A DNA stretch of 64,000 bases. It comes from Mesorhizobium loti (GTDB taxonomy: Bacteria; Pseudomonadota; Alphaproteobacteria; Rhizobiales; Rhizobiaceae). Below, piece after piece: positions 49,195-57,447 of this stretch. The notes beneath the pieces were generated by a model that saw only the letters and a list, made by a program, of their open reading frames with translations, did not search any database and was not told the DNA's origin. Positions within the stretch are counted from its first letter, which is position 1; the number at the start of each line of letters is the position of its first letter. A program made the translations under genes and the position numbers. Where the stretch lies: contig NZ_QGGH01000010.1 of assembly GCF_003148495.1 (NCBI RefSeq), positions 62,001-126,000 on the forward strand, written 5' to 3'.

Positions 49195-50046
49195 CTACTT
49201 CGCCGCGCAGAGCTTGTCGCGGGTCGTCGACATCGCGGCTGCCGCGGAGAAGCCATAGGGCTCGATGATCTTGGCGAACTCACCCGACTTCTTCATCTTT
49301 GCGAGCTCGACGTCGAAGGCGTCGCGCAGCGCCTCGTCGCCCTTCTTGAAGGCGGCGCCGTCGCAATAGACCGGCGCGCCCTGCACCGGAGCGATGACTT
49401 CGAGGTTTGGATCAGCGGCCTTCTTGACCAGATCATTGATCGACAGAACCGGCAGCGAATAGGCATCGATGCGGCCGTCCTGCAGCATCTTCACGCCGCT
49501 CTGGCCGTCCGGCACGACAATGACACGCTCGCGCGGCACGCCGGCGTTGAGCGCCAGCTTCTCCTCGGTGCCGCCGCCGGGCGCACCGATCGTGGCGGTC
49601 GTGTCCTTGGCGACATCCTCGTAGCTCTTGAAGCCTTTCGGGTTGCCCTTCTTCACCAGCATCGCCTCGGCGTCGCACAGCACCGGCTCTGAATAGACAA
49701 CGGCAGCGCAGCGTTCCGGCTTCATGAACAGGCCGGCGGTGACGACATCGAAGCGACCGGCCTGCAGGCCGGGAATCATCGCGCCATATTCGGAGATCGA
49801 GGCGACGATGTCGGCGACGCCTAGGCGCTTGAAGATCTCGCGCGCCACATCGGGCGCCGCGCCCGAGACCTTGCCGTCGGCGGCGACCGCCGTATAGGGC
49901 GGCTCGTTGGCGATGGCGACGCGGGCAAAGCCTTGTGCCTTGAGTTGCTCGAGCTTGCTGTCGTCGGCCGAACCGGCGGTCGAGGCGGCCAGCACCGCCG
50001 TCAGTGCAAGACCGGCAACGCCGGCCAGAATGCTAGGTTTGTTCAT
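49195..50046 (-). CDS. ehuB: Ectoine/hydroxyectoine-binding periplasmic protein EhuB
   Basis: 283 residues from the ATG at 50046. Signal peptide MNKPSILAGVAGLALTAVLA, cleavage near SADDSK. SBP_bac_3 fold: LKAQGFARVAIANEPPYTAV, GAAPDVAREIFKRLG, GMIPGLQAGRFDVVTAGLF-type segment and later GAPGGGTEEKLALN. It binds ectoine and hydroxyectoine in the periplasm for EhuCD/EhuA. The length and context match Sinorhizobium EhuB. It lies 87 bp after ehuA. Confidence 0.93.
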   Translation of the reverse strand: MNKPSILAGVAGLALTAVLAASTAGSADDSKLEQLKAQGFARVAIANEPPYTAVAADGKVSGAAPDVAREIFKRLGVADIVASISEYGAMIPGLQAGRFDVVTAGLFMKPERCAAVVYSEPVLCDAEAMLVKKGNPKGFKSYEDVAKDTTATIGAPGGGTEEKLALNAGVPRERVIVVPDGQSGVKMLQDGRIDAYSLPVLSINDLVKKAADPNLEVIAPVQGAPVYCDGAAFKKGDEALRDAFDVELAKMKKSGEFAKIIEPYGFSAAAAMSTTRDKLCAAK

Positions 50047-50133
50047 TGTTCCCAACTCCTTGTTTCTTGTCTTGCTTTTGTTACGGGCGGCCTCGCCGCC
50101 CTTGACGGCGGCGTTGCCGCCTCGGCATTACGG

Positions 50134-50925
50134 TCAGACGCGATGTCCGGCCGCGATGATCTTCTTCAGGAAGCCTTGCGTACGCTCCTGCTTGGGATGA
50201 CGGAAAATCTCGTCGGGCTTGCCTTCCTCGACGATCTTGCCACGATCGAAGAACAGCACCCGATCGGCGAAATCATGGGCGAAACCCATCTCGTGGGTGA
50301 CCAGCAGCATGGTCATGTCGGTCTCGGCGGCGAGCTTGCGCATGACGTTCATCACCTCCTCGACCAGTTCCGGATCGAGCGCCGACGTCACCTCGTCGAA
50401 CAGCATGATCTTCGGCGATAGCGCGAGCGCCCGGGCGATCGCCACGCGTTGCTTCTGCCCACCGGAAAGCTGTGCCGGCATGTTCTTCGCCTTGTCGGCC
50501 ATGCCGACCATCTCGAGCAGTTCCATCGCCCGCTTTTCGGCGGCGGCACGCGGCGTGCCCTTGGTCAGCATCGGGGCCAACGTGACATTGTCCATGACGC
50601 ACTTATGCGGAAACAGGTTGAACAGCTGGAAGACCATGCCGATCTTCTGGCGCATCCTTGTCAGGTGCCGCTCATCGGCGGGCAGCAACTGACCATTGCG
50701 CTCCATGTGGTAGAGCTGCTCGCCGTCGATCTGGATATGACCGCCATCGATGCGCTCCAACGTCATCAGGATGCGCAGGATCGTCGTCTTGCCCGAGCCT
50801 GACGGACCGATCAGCGCCAGCTTCTCGCCAGGCATGACCTGCATCGACAGGCCGTCCAGCACCTTGAAGCTGCCGAAGCTCTTCGAGATGCCGTCGATCT
50901 TGATAATGGGCGCTGATGCGGACAA
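50134..50925 (-). CDS. ehuA: Ectoine/hydroxyectoine ABC transporter ATP-binding protein EhuA
   Basis: 263 residues. Walker A LIGPSGSGKTTILRILM, Q-loop GMVFQLFNLFPHKCVMDNV, signature LSGGQKQRVAIARA, Walker B IMLFDEVTSALDPEL, H-loop LLVTHEMGFAHDFA. First gene of the leftward ehuABCD-eutABC-doeAB operon; a candidate EnuR operator lies 58-98 bases upstream. Energises uptake of ectoines as nutrients. Confidence 0.94.
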   Translation of the reverse strand: MSASAPIIKIDGISKSFGSFKVLDGLSMQVMPGEKLALIGPSGSGKTTILRILMTLERIDGGHIQIDGEQLYHMERNGQLLPADERHLTRMRQKIGMVFQLFNLFPHKCVMDNVTLAPMLTKGTPRAAAEKRAMELLEMVGMADKAKNMPAQLSGGQKQRVAIARALALSPKIMLFDEVTSALDPELVEEVMNVMRKLAAETDMTMLLVTHEMGFAHDFADRVLFFDRGKIVEEGKPDEIFRHPKQERTQGFLKKIIAAGHRV

Positions 50926-50982
50926 ATGAATTTCCCCGTGCTGGAGAAGCCTGTGCCCCTTAACGATGCGGAACGCGCCAAA

Positions 50983-51023
50983 TCATGTCAATTGGGAAAA
51001 TAATATCATGACAATATTTCCCA
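50983..51023. promoter_or_regulatory. Candidate EnuR operator upstream of ehuA
   Basis: Direct repeats TCATGTCAAT (50983-50992) and TCATGACAAT (51006-51015), 23 bp apart start to start, lie in an AT-rich block in front of ehuA. An inverted pair TGGGAAA (50993-50999) and TTTCCCA (51017-51023) interleaves with them. Spaced direct repeats are the known target style of MocR-type regulators such as EnuR. Repeats are visible; binding is inferred. Confidence 0.5.
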
Positions 51024-51068
51024 TTCCGCACAATTCTTGAGCAACCAGTGCCGAAGAGTGCGCCGGGA

Positions 51069-51184
51069 TTCGGGTCAGGCCGAGCCGAGAATGGGAGCCT
51101 CCGAGAACCGGAACGGAGCGTACTTTCGTACGTGAATACCGGAAGCGCAGGAGGCTACCTTTCGCAGACCGGCATCACCCGAAT
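51069..51184 (+). repeat. 116-bp interspersed repeat, copy 1
   Basis: It begins TTCGGGTCAGGCCGAGCCGA and ends GGCATCACCCGAAT, with the internal palindromic segment GTACTTTCGTAC. An inverted copy of equal length lies at 54794-54909; the two match at roughly four positions in five by hand alignment. It sits between ehuA and the enuR stop. Confidence 0.8.
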
Positions 51185-51197
51185 AGCGGCGTACTCG

Positions 51198-52583
51198 CTA
51201 GATAGCGAGCAGCAGATGCTCCGGATCGCCAAGCAGCAGCTTGGTGACAACGCCGAGGCCGGCGCGCAGTTCCCCCTCGGTGGTCGAGCCCAGCGAGATG
51301 CGCACCGCCGGATGCCAGGGCGCATCCGAGATGCGGAAGGAGGTGCCGGGTGCGATCGCCACGCCTTGCAGGCGAGCCTGGGCGACAAAGCTCTCCTCGG
51401 CGCGGTCGGCCGGCAGTTGCAGCCAGACATGCAGCCCGTCGCGCTTGGCGCGATAGTCGACCCCCGCCAGCACTTGCGCCGCAATATCCTGCCGGCGCCG
51501 CAATGCCGCGCGCTGCCAATGGACAAGCTCCATCGCCGTGCCGTCGGTCACCCATTTGGTGGCGATCTCCGCCACCAGCGGCGTCGCCATCCAGTTCGAG
51601 ACCAGATGCCGGTTGGCGACGGCGGCGACATAACGGTCAGGCGCGGCGAGATAGCCGATGCGCAGTCCGGGCACGGTGATCTTGGTGAAGGAGGTGACGT
51701 AGAGCGTGCGCTCTGGCGCGAAGGCAGCAACCGGCGGCGGCCGGTCTTCGACCAGGGGACCCAGCACATCGTTCTCGATGATGGCGATGTCGTGCTTGCG
51801 CGCCACAGCCGCGATTTGCTCGCGCCGCGCCGCATCCATCAGCGTCGCCGTCGGGTTGATCACCGAGGGCTGCACGAACACGGCGCGGATGTCGGAAAGC
51901 CGGCACGCCTCGTCCAGCGCCTCCGGGATCAGGCCGTTGTCGTCGATCGGCAGCCCCTCCAGGTTGAAGCCGAGATAGCGGGCCAGCGGCACCAGCGTGT
52001 GATGGCCGATCGCCTCGGTGGCGACCGTCGAGCTAGGCGGCGCCACACTCATCAGCGCCACGGTCATGCCGGCGGTGGCGCCGTTGGTCAGGCTGATGTT
52101 CTGCGCGGAGGTGTCGAGCCCGCACAGTTTCAGCCATTCGACCGCCACCGCGCGGTGGCGCGGAAACACCATGTTGGGTCGGAACGAAAGGGCTGAACTC
52201 GACGGCAGGTTCTCGGCCAGCCAGCCCAGCGCCTGCTTCAGCCGCTCCAGATGCATCGGCTCGCAGACCGGTTTCAGGATCGAGAGATCGATAACTTCGC
52301 CCAGCCGCTCCGGCAGGTATGGCGGTTCCGGCTCGCGGCGCTGCGTCTGGACGAAGCTGCCGCGGCCGATCTCGCCCGAAATCAGGCCGCGCCGGATCAG
52401 TTCCTCATAGGCGCGGCTGACCGTCTGCACCGAAAGCTTGAGGTCGTCAGCCAGCCGGCGATGGGTCGGCAGTCGTGCGCCATTGGCAAGGCGCCCGTCA
52501 TGGATGGCGCGCGCGAACTGGTCGGCCAGCGATTGATAGGCTGGCCGCCGGATGAGCGCGGGATCAGGTTGCCACAATGTCAT
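51198..52583 (-). CDS. enuR: MocR-type (GntR/aminotransferase) regulator of ectoine catabolism
   Basis: 461 residues. An N-terminal winged helix (about 13-75: YQSLADQFARAIHDGRLANG, RLADDLKLSVQTVSRAYEEL) is fused to an aminotransferase fold class I domain (about 95-461). PLP lysine Lys301 in YVTSFTKITVPGLRIGY agrees with Lys302 described for Ruegeria EnuR. EnuR is a repressor whose PLP reacts with catabolic intermediates of ectoine. It lies directly upstream of ehuA on the same strand, but 272 bp with a repeat and candidate operator intervene. Divergent from doeX. Confidence 0.9.
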   Translation of the reverse strand: MTLWQPDPALIRRPAYQSLADQFARAIHDGRLANGARLPTHRRLADDLKLSVQTVSRAYEELIRRGLISGEIGRGSFVQTQRREPEPPYLPERLGEVIDLSILKPVCEPMHLERLKQALGWLAENLPSSSALSFRPNMVFPRHRAVAVEWLKLCGLDTSAQNISLTNGATAGMTVALMSVAPPSSTVATEAIGHHTLVPLARYLGFNLEGLPIDDNGLIPEALDEACRLSDIRAVFVQPSVINPTATLMDAARREQIAAVARKHDIAIIENDVLGPLVEDRPPPVAAFAPERTLYVTSFTKITVPGLRIGYLAAPDRYVAAVANRHLVSNWMATPLVAEIATKWVTDGTAMELVHWQRAALRRRQDIAAQVLAGVDYRAKRDGLHVWLQLPADRAEESFVAQARLQGVAIAPGTSFRISDAPWHPAVRISLGSTTEGELRAGLGVVTKLLLGDPEHLLLAI

Positions 52584-52666
52584 GACTTATTAGAGATCGA
52601 AATCAGTGCAATTGACAATCGAAATAATGCGCCGTCATGGTGCGGTGGACGAAAAAGTGGACGCCG

Positions 52667-53158
52667 ATGAACGCTGCGAAACTCGACCCGATCGACCTGA
52701 AAATCCTCGACGCCATCCAGCGCGACGGACGCATCACCAAGCTGGCGCTGGCCGAGCAGGTCGGCCTGTCGCCGACGCCGTGCTGGATGCGGCTGCGCAA
52801 ACTGGAAAAAGCCGGGATCGTGTCTGGCTACCACGCCAGGATCGCCATGCGCGTCGTCGCACCCGTCGCCACCGTGCTGATGGAGGTGACGCTGGCCAAC
52901 CACCGCCAGGCCGATTTCGATCGCTTCGAGCGCGTCATCCGCGACATTCCCGAGATCGTCGCCTGCTGGTCGGTGGGCGGCGGCGTCGACTATGTGCTGA
53001 AGGTGATGGCGCGCGACATCGACGCCTACCAACGGCTGGTCGATGGCTTGCTCGACCGCGAAATCGGCATCGATCGCTACTTCACCTACATCGTCATCAA
53101 GACAGTGAAGGACGAGATCGCGCTGCCGATAGCCGACCTGCTGCCGGCGTCGCCGTAG
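52667..53158 (+). CDS. doeX: AsnC/Lrp-family regulator of ectoine catabolism
   Basis: 163 residues from the ATG at 52667 (MNAAKLDPIDLKILDAIQRD); a start at 52637 is possible. N-terminal helix-turn-helix, residues 7-60, includes DGRITKLALAEQVGLSPTPC and WMRLRKLEKAGIVSGYHA. The RAM ligand domain follows (VLMEVTLANHRQADFDRFER, VACWSVGGGVDYVLKVMARD). In Halomonas DoeX, of the same family, is encoded in the doe cluster. The gene is divergent from enuR (83 bp) and upstream of doeC, with two palindromes between as likely binding sites. Confidence 0.85.
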   Translation: MNAAKLDPIDLKILDAIQRDGRITKLALAEQVGLSPTPCWMRLRKLEKAGIVSGYHARIAMRVVAPVATVLMEVTLANHRQADFDRFERVIRDIPEIVACWSVGGGVDYVLKVMARDIDAYQRLVDGLLDREIGIDRYFTYIVIKTVKDEIALPIADLLPASP

Positions 53159-53163
53159 GATTG

Positions 53164-53207
53164 GAGAGATCCTCTCGCCGGACGGCACAATAGAGAGAGT
53201 CTCTCTA
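53164..53207. promoter_or_regulatory. Two GAGAG-NNN-CTCTC palindromes upstream of doeC
   Basis: GAGAGATCCTCTC (53164-53176) and TAGAGAGAGTCTCTCTA (53191-53207) are perfect inverted repeats around a three-base centre, with centres 29 bp apart, near three helical turns. A weaker CCTCTCTG half lies near 53226. Lrp/AsnC proteins bind such phased sites, so DoeX is the obvious candidate. Confidence 0.55.
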
Positions 53208-53288
53208 CTTCAAGGCATCCAAACAGCCTCTCTGTCTGCATCGGGCGGATAGTCTTCCCGCATCAGTCCGAACCGGGAGGCATCGACC

Positions 53289-54782
53289 ATGTCCGCGCAT
53301 TTCGCCCGCTCGCATCGCCATGAAGCGCTCGACGGCCTCGCCGACCGCCGGCTGTTGCGCGAACTCGCCTATGTCGACGGCCACTGGACGGCGAGCGAGG
53401 CTGCCGAAAGTTTCGAGGTCACCGATCCGGCCACCGGCATCACTGTCGCTTTCGTCGCCGCGCTCGATGGCCGGCAGACGACAAACGCGATCGATGCCGC
53501 GGCGCGCGCCTTTCCGGCCTGGCGGGCGCTATTGCCGCAGGAGCGCTCGAAAATCCTGCGAAAATGGTTCGAGCTGATCATCGCTGCAAAGCAAGACCTC
53601 GCTCTGCTGATGACGCTGGAACAGGGCAAGCCGCTGCAGGAGTCGCTGGGCGAGATCGACTATGCCGCTTCCTTCGTCGAATGGTATGCGGAAGAAGCAA
53701 AACGCCTGAATGCCGAGAGCGTCACCAGCCATCTGCCGAACGCGGAAATGATGGTGCGGCGCGAGCCGCTCGGTGTCGTCGGTGTCGTCACGCCGTGGAA
53801 TTTTCCATTGGCGATGCTGACCCGCAAGGCGGCAGCCGCCCTTGCCGCCGGCTGCACCATTGTTGCGCATCCCTCCTCGGAGACGCCGCTGTCGGCGCTG
53901 GCGCTGGCCGAACTCGGCGAACGCGCCGGCCTGCCCGCCGGCGTCTTCAACATCATCACCGGCAAGGCTTCGACCATCGTCGGCCGGATGTGCGAAGATC
54001 CGCGCGTCCGCGCCATGAGTTTTACCGGCTCGACCGAGATCGGCCGGCTGATCGCCGCGCAAAGTGCGCCGACGATGAAGCGGCTGGTGATGGAGCTTGG
54101 CGGCCATGCGCCGCTGATCGTCTTTGCCGATGCCGATCTCGACAAAGCGGTGAGCATCGCCATCGACGCCAAATTCGCCACCTCGGGCCAGGACTGCCTC
54201 GCCGCCAACCGTATCTATGTCCAGCGTCCGATCTACGAGCGCTTCTGCGCCGCCTTCGCCAAGCGCATCGAGGCGCTGCGGACCGGCAACGGCCTTGCTC
54301 AGGAAATCGACATCGGGCCGCTGATGCATGAGCGCGCCGTCAAGAAGGTCGAGGAACAGGTAGCCGACGCTATCGCCAATGGCGCGCGTTGCCTCACCGG
54401 CGGCAAGCGGCACCAGGCCGGGCCGCTGTTCTACCAGCCGACGCTGCTGGCCGATGTCACCGACGAGGCGCTGATCATGCGCGAGGAGACCTTCGGTCCG
54501 GTCGCCGCCGTGACGCCATTCGACAGCGAGGACGAGGTGATCGCCCGCGCCAACGCCACCGAATATGGCCTCGTCGCCTATGTCGTGACCGAGAACGGCG
54601 CCCGCCAGCAGCGCATGGGCCGCGCGCTCGACTACGGCATGGTCGCCATCAACCGCGTCAAGATCACCGGTGCGCCGATCCCGTTTGGTGGCGTCAAGCA
54701 ATCCGGCATTGGCCGCGAAGGCTCGCGCCACGGGCTCGAAGCCTTCACCGATCTAAAATATCTCTGCCTGGACGTAGCCTAA
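53289..54782 (+). CDS. doeC: Aspartate-semialdehyde dehydrogenase of ectoine degradation (ALDH family)
   Basis: 497 residues. ALDH family close to succinate-semialdehyde dehydrogenases: VVTPWNFPLAMLTRKAAAAL, general base Glu269 in LVMELGGHAPLIV, catalytic Cys303 in ATSGQDCLAANRIYV, and EETFGPVAAVTPFDSEDE. It oxidises L-aspartate-beta-semialdehyde to aspartate. The usual cofactor-binding KPS/A segment reads VAHPSSETP, so the conserved Lys is His194. GGGAGG is present just before the ATG. A gabD-type succinate-semialdehyde dehydrogenase is an alternative reading without the context. Confidence 0.88.
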   Translation: MSAHFARSHRHEALDGLADRRLLRELAYVDGHWTASEAAESFEVTDPATGITVAFVAALDGRQTTNAIDAAARAFPAWRALLPQERSKILRKWFELIIAAKQDLALLMTLEQGKPLQESLGEIDYAASFVEWYAEEAKRLNAESVTSHLPNAEMMVRREPLGVVGVVTPWNFPLAMLTRKAAAALAAGCTIVAHPSSETPLSALALAELGERAGLPAGVFNIITGKASTIVGRMCEDPRVRAMSFTGSTEIGRLIAAQSAPTMKRLVMELGGHAPLIVFADADLDKAVSIAIDAKFATSGQDCLAANRIYVQRPIYERFCAAFAKRIEALRTGNGLAQEIDIGPLMHERAVKKVEEQVADAIANGARCLTGGKRHQAGPLFYQPTLLADVTDEALIMREETFGPVAAVTPFDSEDEVIARANATEYGLVAYVVTENGARQQRMGRALDYGMVAINRVKITGAPIPFGGVKQSGIGREGSRHGLEAFTDLKYLCLDVA

Positions 54783-54793
54783 GATGTGTCGAT

Positions 54794-54909
54794 ATTCAGG
54801 TGATGCCGGCCTGCAAATGCCAGGCTTCTGCGCTTCCGGTGCTACGTACTCAAGTACGCTCCGCTCCGGTTCTCGAAACCCGCCATTTTCGGCTCGGCCT
54901 GACCTGAAT
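54794..54909 (-). repeat. 116-bp interspersed repeat, copy 2 (inverted)
   Basis: Reverse complement partner of 51069-51184; its left end reads ATTCAGGTGATGCCGGCC and the internal segment is GTACTCAAGTAC. It lies 12 bases after the doeC stop and separates doeC from doeD by 172 bp. Confidence 0.8.
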
Positions 54910-54954
54910 TTCAACACACCTTAAGTCGCGCCAGTTTTCTCAAGGAGTCAAAAA

Positions 54955-56334
54955 ATGCTCGACCAATCCAACGAACTCGCCGCCTGGGATCGCGACCACT
55001 TCTTCCATCCCTCGACCCATATGGGCACGCACGCACGCGGCGAAAGCCCGACGCGCATCATGGCCGGCGGTGAAGGCGTCACCGTCTGGGATAACAATGG
55101 CAGGAAGAGCCTGGATGCCTTTGCCGGCCTCTATTGCGTCAATGTCGGCTACGGCCGCCAGAAGATCGCTGACGCCATCGCCGCCCAGGCGAAAAACCTC
55201 GCTTACTACCACGCCTATGTCGGCCACGGCACCGAGGCCTCGATAACGCTGGCCAAGATGATCATCGACCGCGCGCCAAAGGGCATGTCGAGGGTCTATT
55301 TCGGCCTGTCGGGCTCGGATGCCAACGAAACCAACATCAAGCTGATCTGGTACTACAACAATGTGCTGGGACGGCCGGAAAAGAAGAAGATCATCTCGCG
55401 CTGGCGCGGCTATCACGGCTCGGGCGTGATGACCGGTTCACTGACCGGGCTCGACCTGTTCCACAACGCCTTCGACCTGCCGCGCGCGCCGATCCTGCAT
55501 ACCGAGGCGCCCTACTATTTCCGCCGCGCCGACCGCTCGATGAGCGAAGAGCAGTTCTCGCAGTATTGCGCCGACAAGCTTGAGGAGATGATCCTGGCCG
55601 AGGGCCCGGAAACGGTCGCTGCCTTCATCGGCGAGCCGATTCTCGGCACTGGCGGTATCGTGCCGCCGCCGGCTGGCTACTGGGAGAAAATCCAGGCGGT
55701 GCTGAAGAAGTACGACGTGCTGCTGGTCGCCGACGAGGTGGTGACGGGCTTCGGCCGGCTGGGCACCATGTTCGGCTCCGACCACTATGGTATCAAGCCG
55801 GACCTGATCACCATCGCCAAGGGCCTGACCTCGGCCTATGCGCCACTGTCGGGCGTCATCGTCGCCGACAAGATGTGGCAGGTGCTGGTCGAGGGCTCCG
55901 ACAAGCTCGGCTCGCTCGGCCATGGCTGGACCTATTCGGCGCATCCGATCTGCGTTGCCGCCGGGGTAGCCAATCTCGAACTGATCGACGAGATGGATCT
56001 GGTGACGAATGCCCGCGAGACCGGCGCCTATTTCCGCGCAGAGCTGGCCAAAGCGGTCGGCGGCCACAAACATGTCGGCGACGTGCGCGGCGACGGCATG
56101 CTGGCGGCGGTCGAGTTCGTCGCCGACAAGGACGACCGGGTGTTCTTCGACGCGTCGCAGAAGATCGGGCCGCAAGTGGCGACGGCGCTTGCCGCAAGCG
56201 GCGTCATCGGCCGCGCCATGCCGCAGGGTGACATCCTCGGCTTCGCCCCGCCGCTCTGCCTGACCCGCGAAGAAGCCGACATCGTCGTTTCGAAGACGGC
56301 TGATGCGGTGAAGAGCGTGTTTGCCAATCTCTGA
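54955..56334 (+). CDS. doeD: Diaminobutyrate transaminase of ectoine degradation (class III aminotransferase)
   Basis: 459 residues; AAGGAG lies seven bases before the ATG. Class III PLP aminotransferase: VYFGLSGSDANETNIKLIWY, the Asp of LLVADEVVTGFGRLGTMFG, PLP Lys289 in LITIAKGLTSAYAPLSG, and GWTYSAHPICVAAGVANLEL. In the Doe pathway it converts 2,4-diaminobutyrate to aspartate-semialdehyde, the DoeC substrate. It could also act as a general omega-transaminase. The MDR-family gene starts nine bases downstream. Confidence 0.88.
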   Translation: MLDQSNELAAWDRDHFFHPSTHMGTHARGESPTRIMAGGEGVTVWDNNGRKSLDAFAGLYCVNVGYGRQKIADAIAAQAKNLAYYHAYVGHGTEASITLAKMIIDRAPKGMSRVYFGLSGSDANETNIKLIWYYNNVLGRPEKKKIISRWRGYHGSGVMTGSLTGLDLFHNAFDLPRAPILHTEAPYYFRRADRSMSEEQFSQYCADKLEEMILAEGPETVAAFIGEPILGTGGIVPPPAGYWEKIQAVLKKYDVLLVADEVVTGFGRLGTMFGSDHYGIKPDLITIAKGLTSAYAPLSGVIVADKMWQVLVEGSDKLGSLGHGWTYSAHPICVAAGVANLELIDEMDLVTNARETGAYFRAELAKAVGGHKHVGDVRGDGMLAAVEFVADKDDRVFFDASQKIGPQVATALAASGVIGRAMPQGDILGFAPPLCLTREEADIVVSKTADAVKSVFANL

Positions 56335-56343
56335 GATCGACCG

Positions 56344-57447
56344 ATGAATGCCATGACCAGAACCCTCCCCGCCACTATGGCCGCCGTGCTGCTCACCGGG
56401 CACGGCGGACCGGAAAAACTCGTCTACCGCAGCGATGTGAAAGTGCCCGCGCCTGCTCCCGGTGAAGTGCTGGTCAAGGTCAGCGCCTGCGGCATGAACA
56501 ACACCGATGTCTGGGTGCGCCAGGGCGCCTATGGCACGGAAGAGGATGCTGCCGCCGTGTCGACATGGCGCCGCCAGGGCAACACGCTGACGTTCCCGCG
56601 CATCCAGGGCACCGACACGGTCGGCACCGTCGCCGCTGTCGGCGAAGGTGTGTCGCCGGACCATATCGGCGAACGGGTGATGGTCGATTTCTCGATCTAC
56701 AACCGCGACGACGATTCACTCGCCGACGTCGACTATATGGGCCATGGCCGCGACGGCGGCTACGCCGAATACCAGGCCGTGCCGGCCGAGAATGCCCATG
56801 TCGTCGATACCGAGCTGACCGACGTCGAACTCGCCACCTTCTGCTGCGCTTATCTCACCGGCGAACAGATGTTGGAACGGGCCGCGCTCAAGGCCGGTGA
56901 ACGCGTGCTGGTCACCGGCGCCTCGGGTGGTGTCGGTTCCGGCATCGTGCAACTGGCGCGGGCGCGCGGCGCCATTCCCTATGCCGTCGTCGGCAAGGGC
57001 AAGGAACAGGCGGTGCTCGACATCGGCGCCGAGGCTGTCATCACCCGTGGCGTTGCCGACCTTCCTCATGCCGTGAACGAGGCGACCGGCGGCCAGCCGA
57101 TCGACGTGGTGGCCGACCTCGTCGGCGGCGCCATCTTCAACGACCTGTTACGCATCCTGCGACCCGAAGGCCGCTACACCACGGCCGGGGCAATCGCCGG
57201 CCCGGTCGTGCAGCTCGATCTCAGGACCATGTATCTCAAGCAGTTGCAGCTACATGGCTCGAGCCAGGGCACGCGCGCCGATTTTCGCCGCATTGTTGGA
57301 TACATCGAAGCGAAGAAAATCCGACCGCTGGTCGGCGGCGTCTACAAGCTCTCCGATTTCCACCATGCGCAGGCGGATTTCATCGCCAAGGATTTCGTTG
57401 GCAAACTGGTGGTGGTGCCGGATGCCATGTGGGATTCGGCTGACTGA
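56344..57447 (+). CDS. MDR-family NAD(P)-dependent oxidoreductase (quinone reductase-like)
   Basis: 367 residues. Medium-chain dehydrogenase/reductase: N-terminal GroES-like domain (PAPGEVLVKVSACGMNNTDV) and Rossmann domain with LVTGASGGVGSGIVQLARAR near residues 195-215. The catalytic zinc ligands of alcohol dehydrogenases are not evident (the first Cys is kept, but the structural Cys4 loop is absent), so the quinone reductase/enoyl reductase branch is more likely. Nine bases after doeD and therefore probably in the same transcript. Not a known part of the ectoine pathway. Confidence 0.82.
   Translation: MNAMTRTLPATMAAVLLTGHGGPEKLVYRSDVKVPAPAPGEVLVKVSACGMNNTDVWVRQGAYGTEEDAAAVSTWRRQGNTLTFPRIQGTDTVGTVAAVGEGVSPDHIGERVMVDFSIYNRDDDSLADVDYMGHGRDGGYAEYQAVPAENAHVVDTELTDVELATFCCAYLTGEQMLERAALKAGERVLVTGASGGVGSGIVQLARARGAIPYAVVGKGKEQAVLDIGAEAVITRGVADLPHAVNEATGGQPIDVVADLVGGAIFNDLLRILRPEGRYTTAGAIAGPVVQLDLRTMYLKQLQLHGSSQGTRADFRRIVGYIEAKKIRPLVGGVYKLSDFHHAQADFIAKDFVGKLVVVPDAMWDSAD

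Noticed and set aside
52596..52625. Direct repeat ATCGAAAT 22 bp apart in the enuR-doeX gap
   Set aside because: Tempting as an EnuR autoregulatory site, but the sequence differs from the ehuA-upstream repeats and the elements are short, so not listed as a feature.
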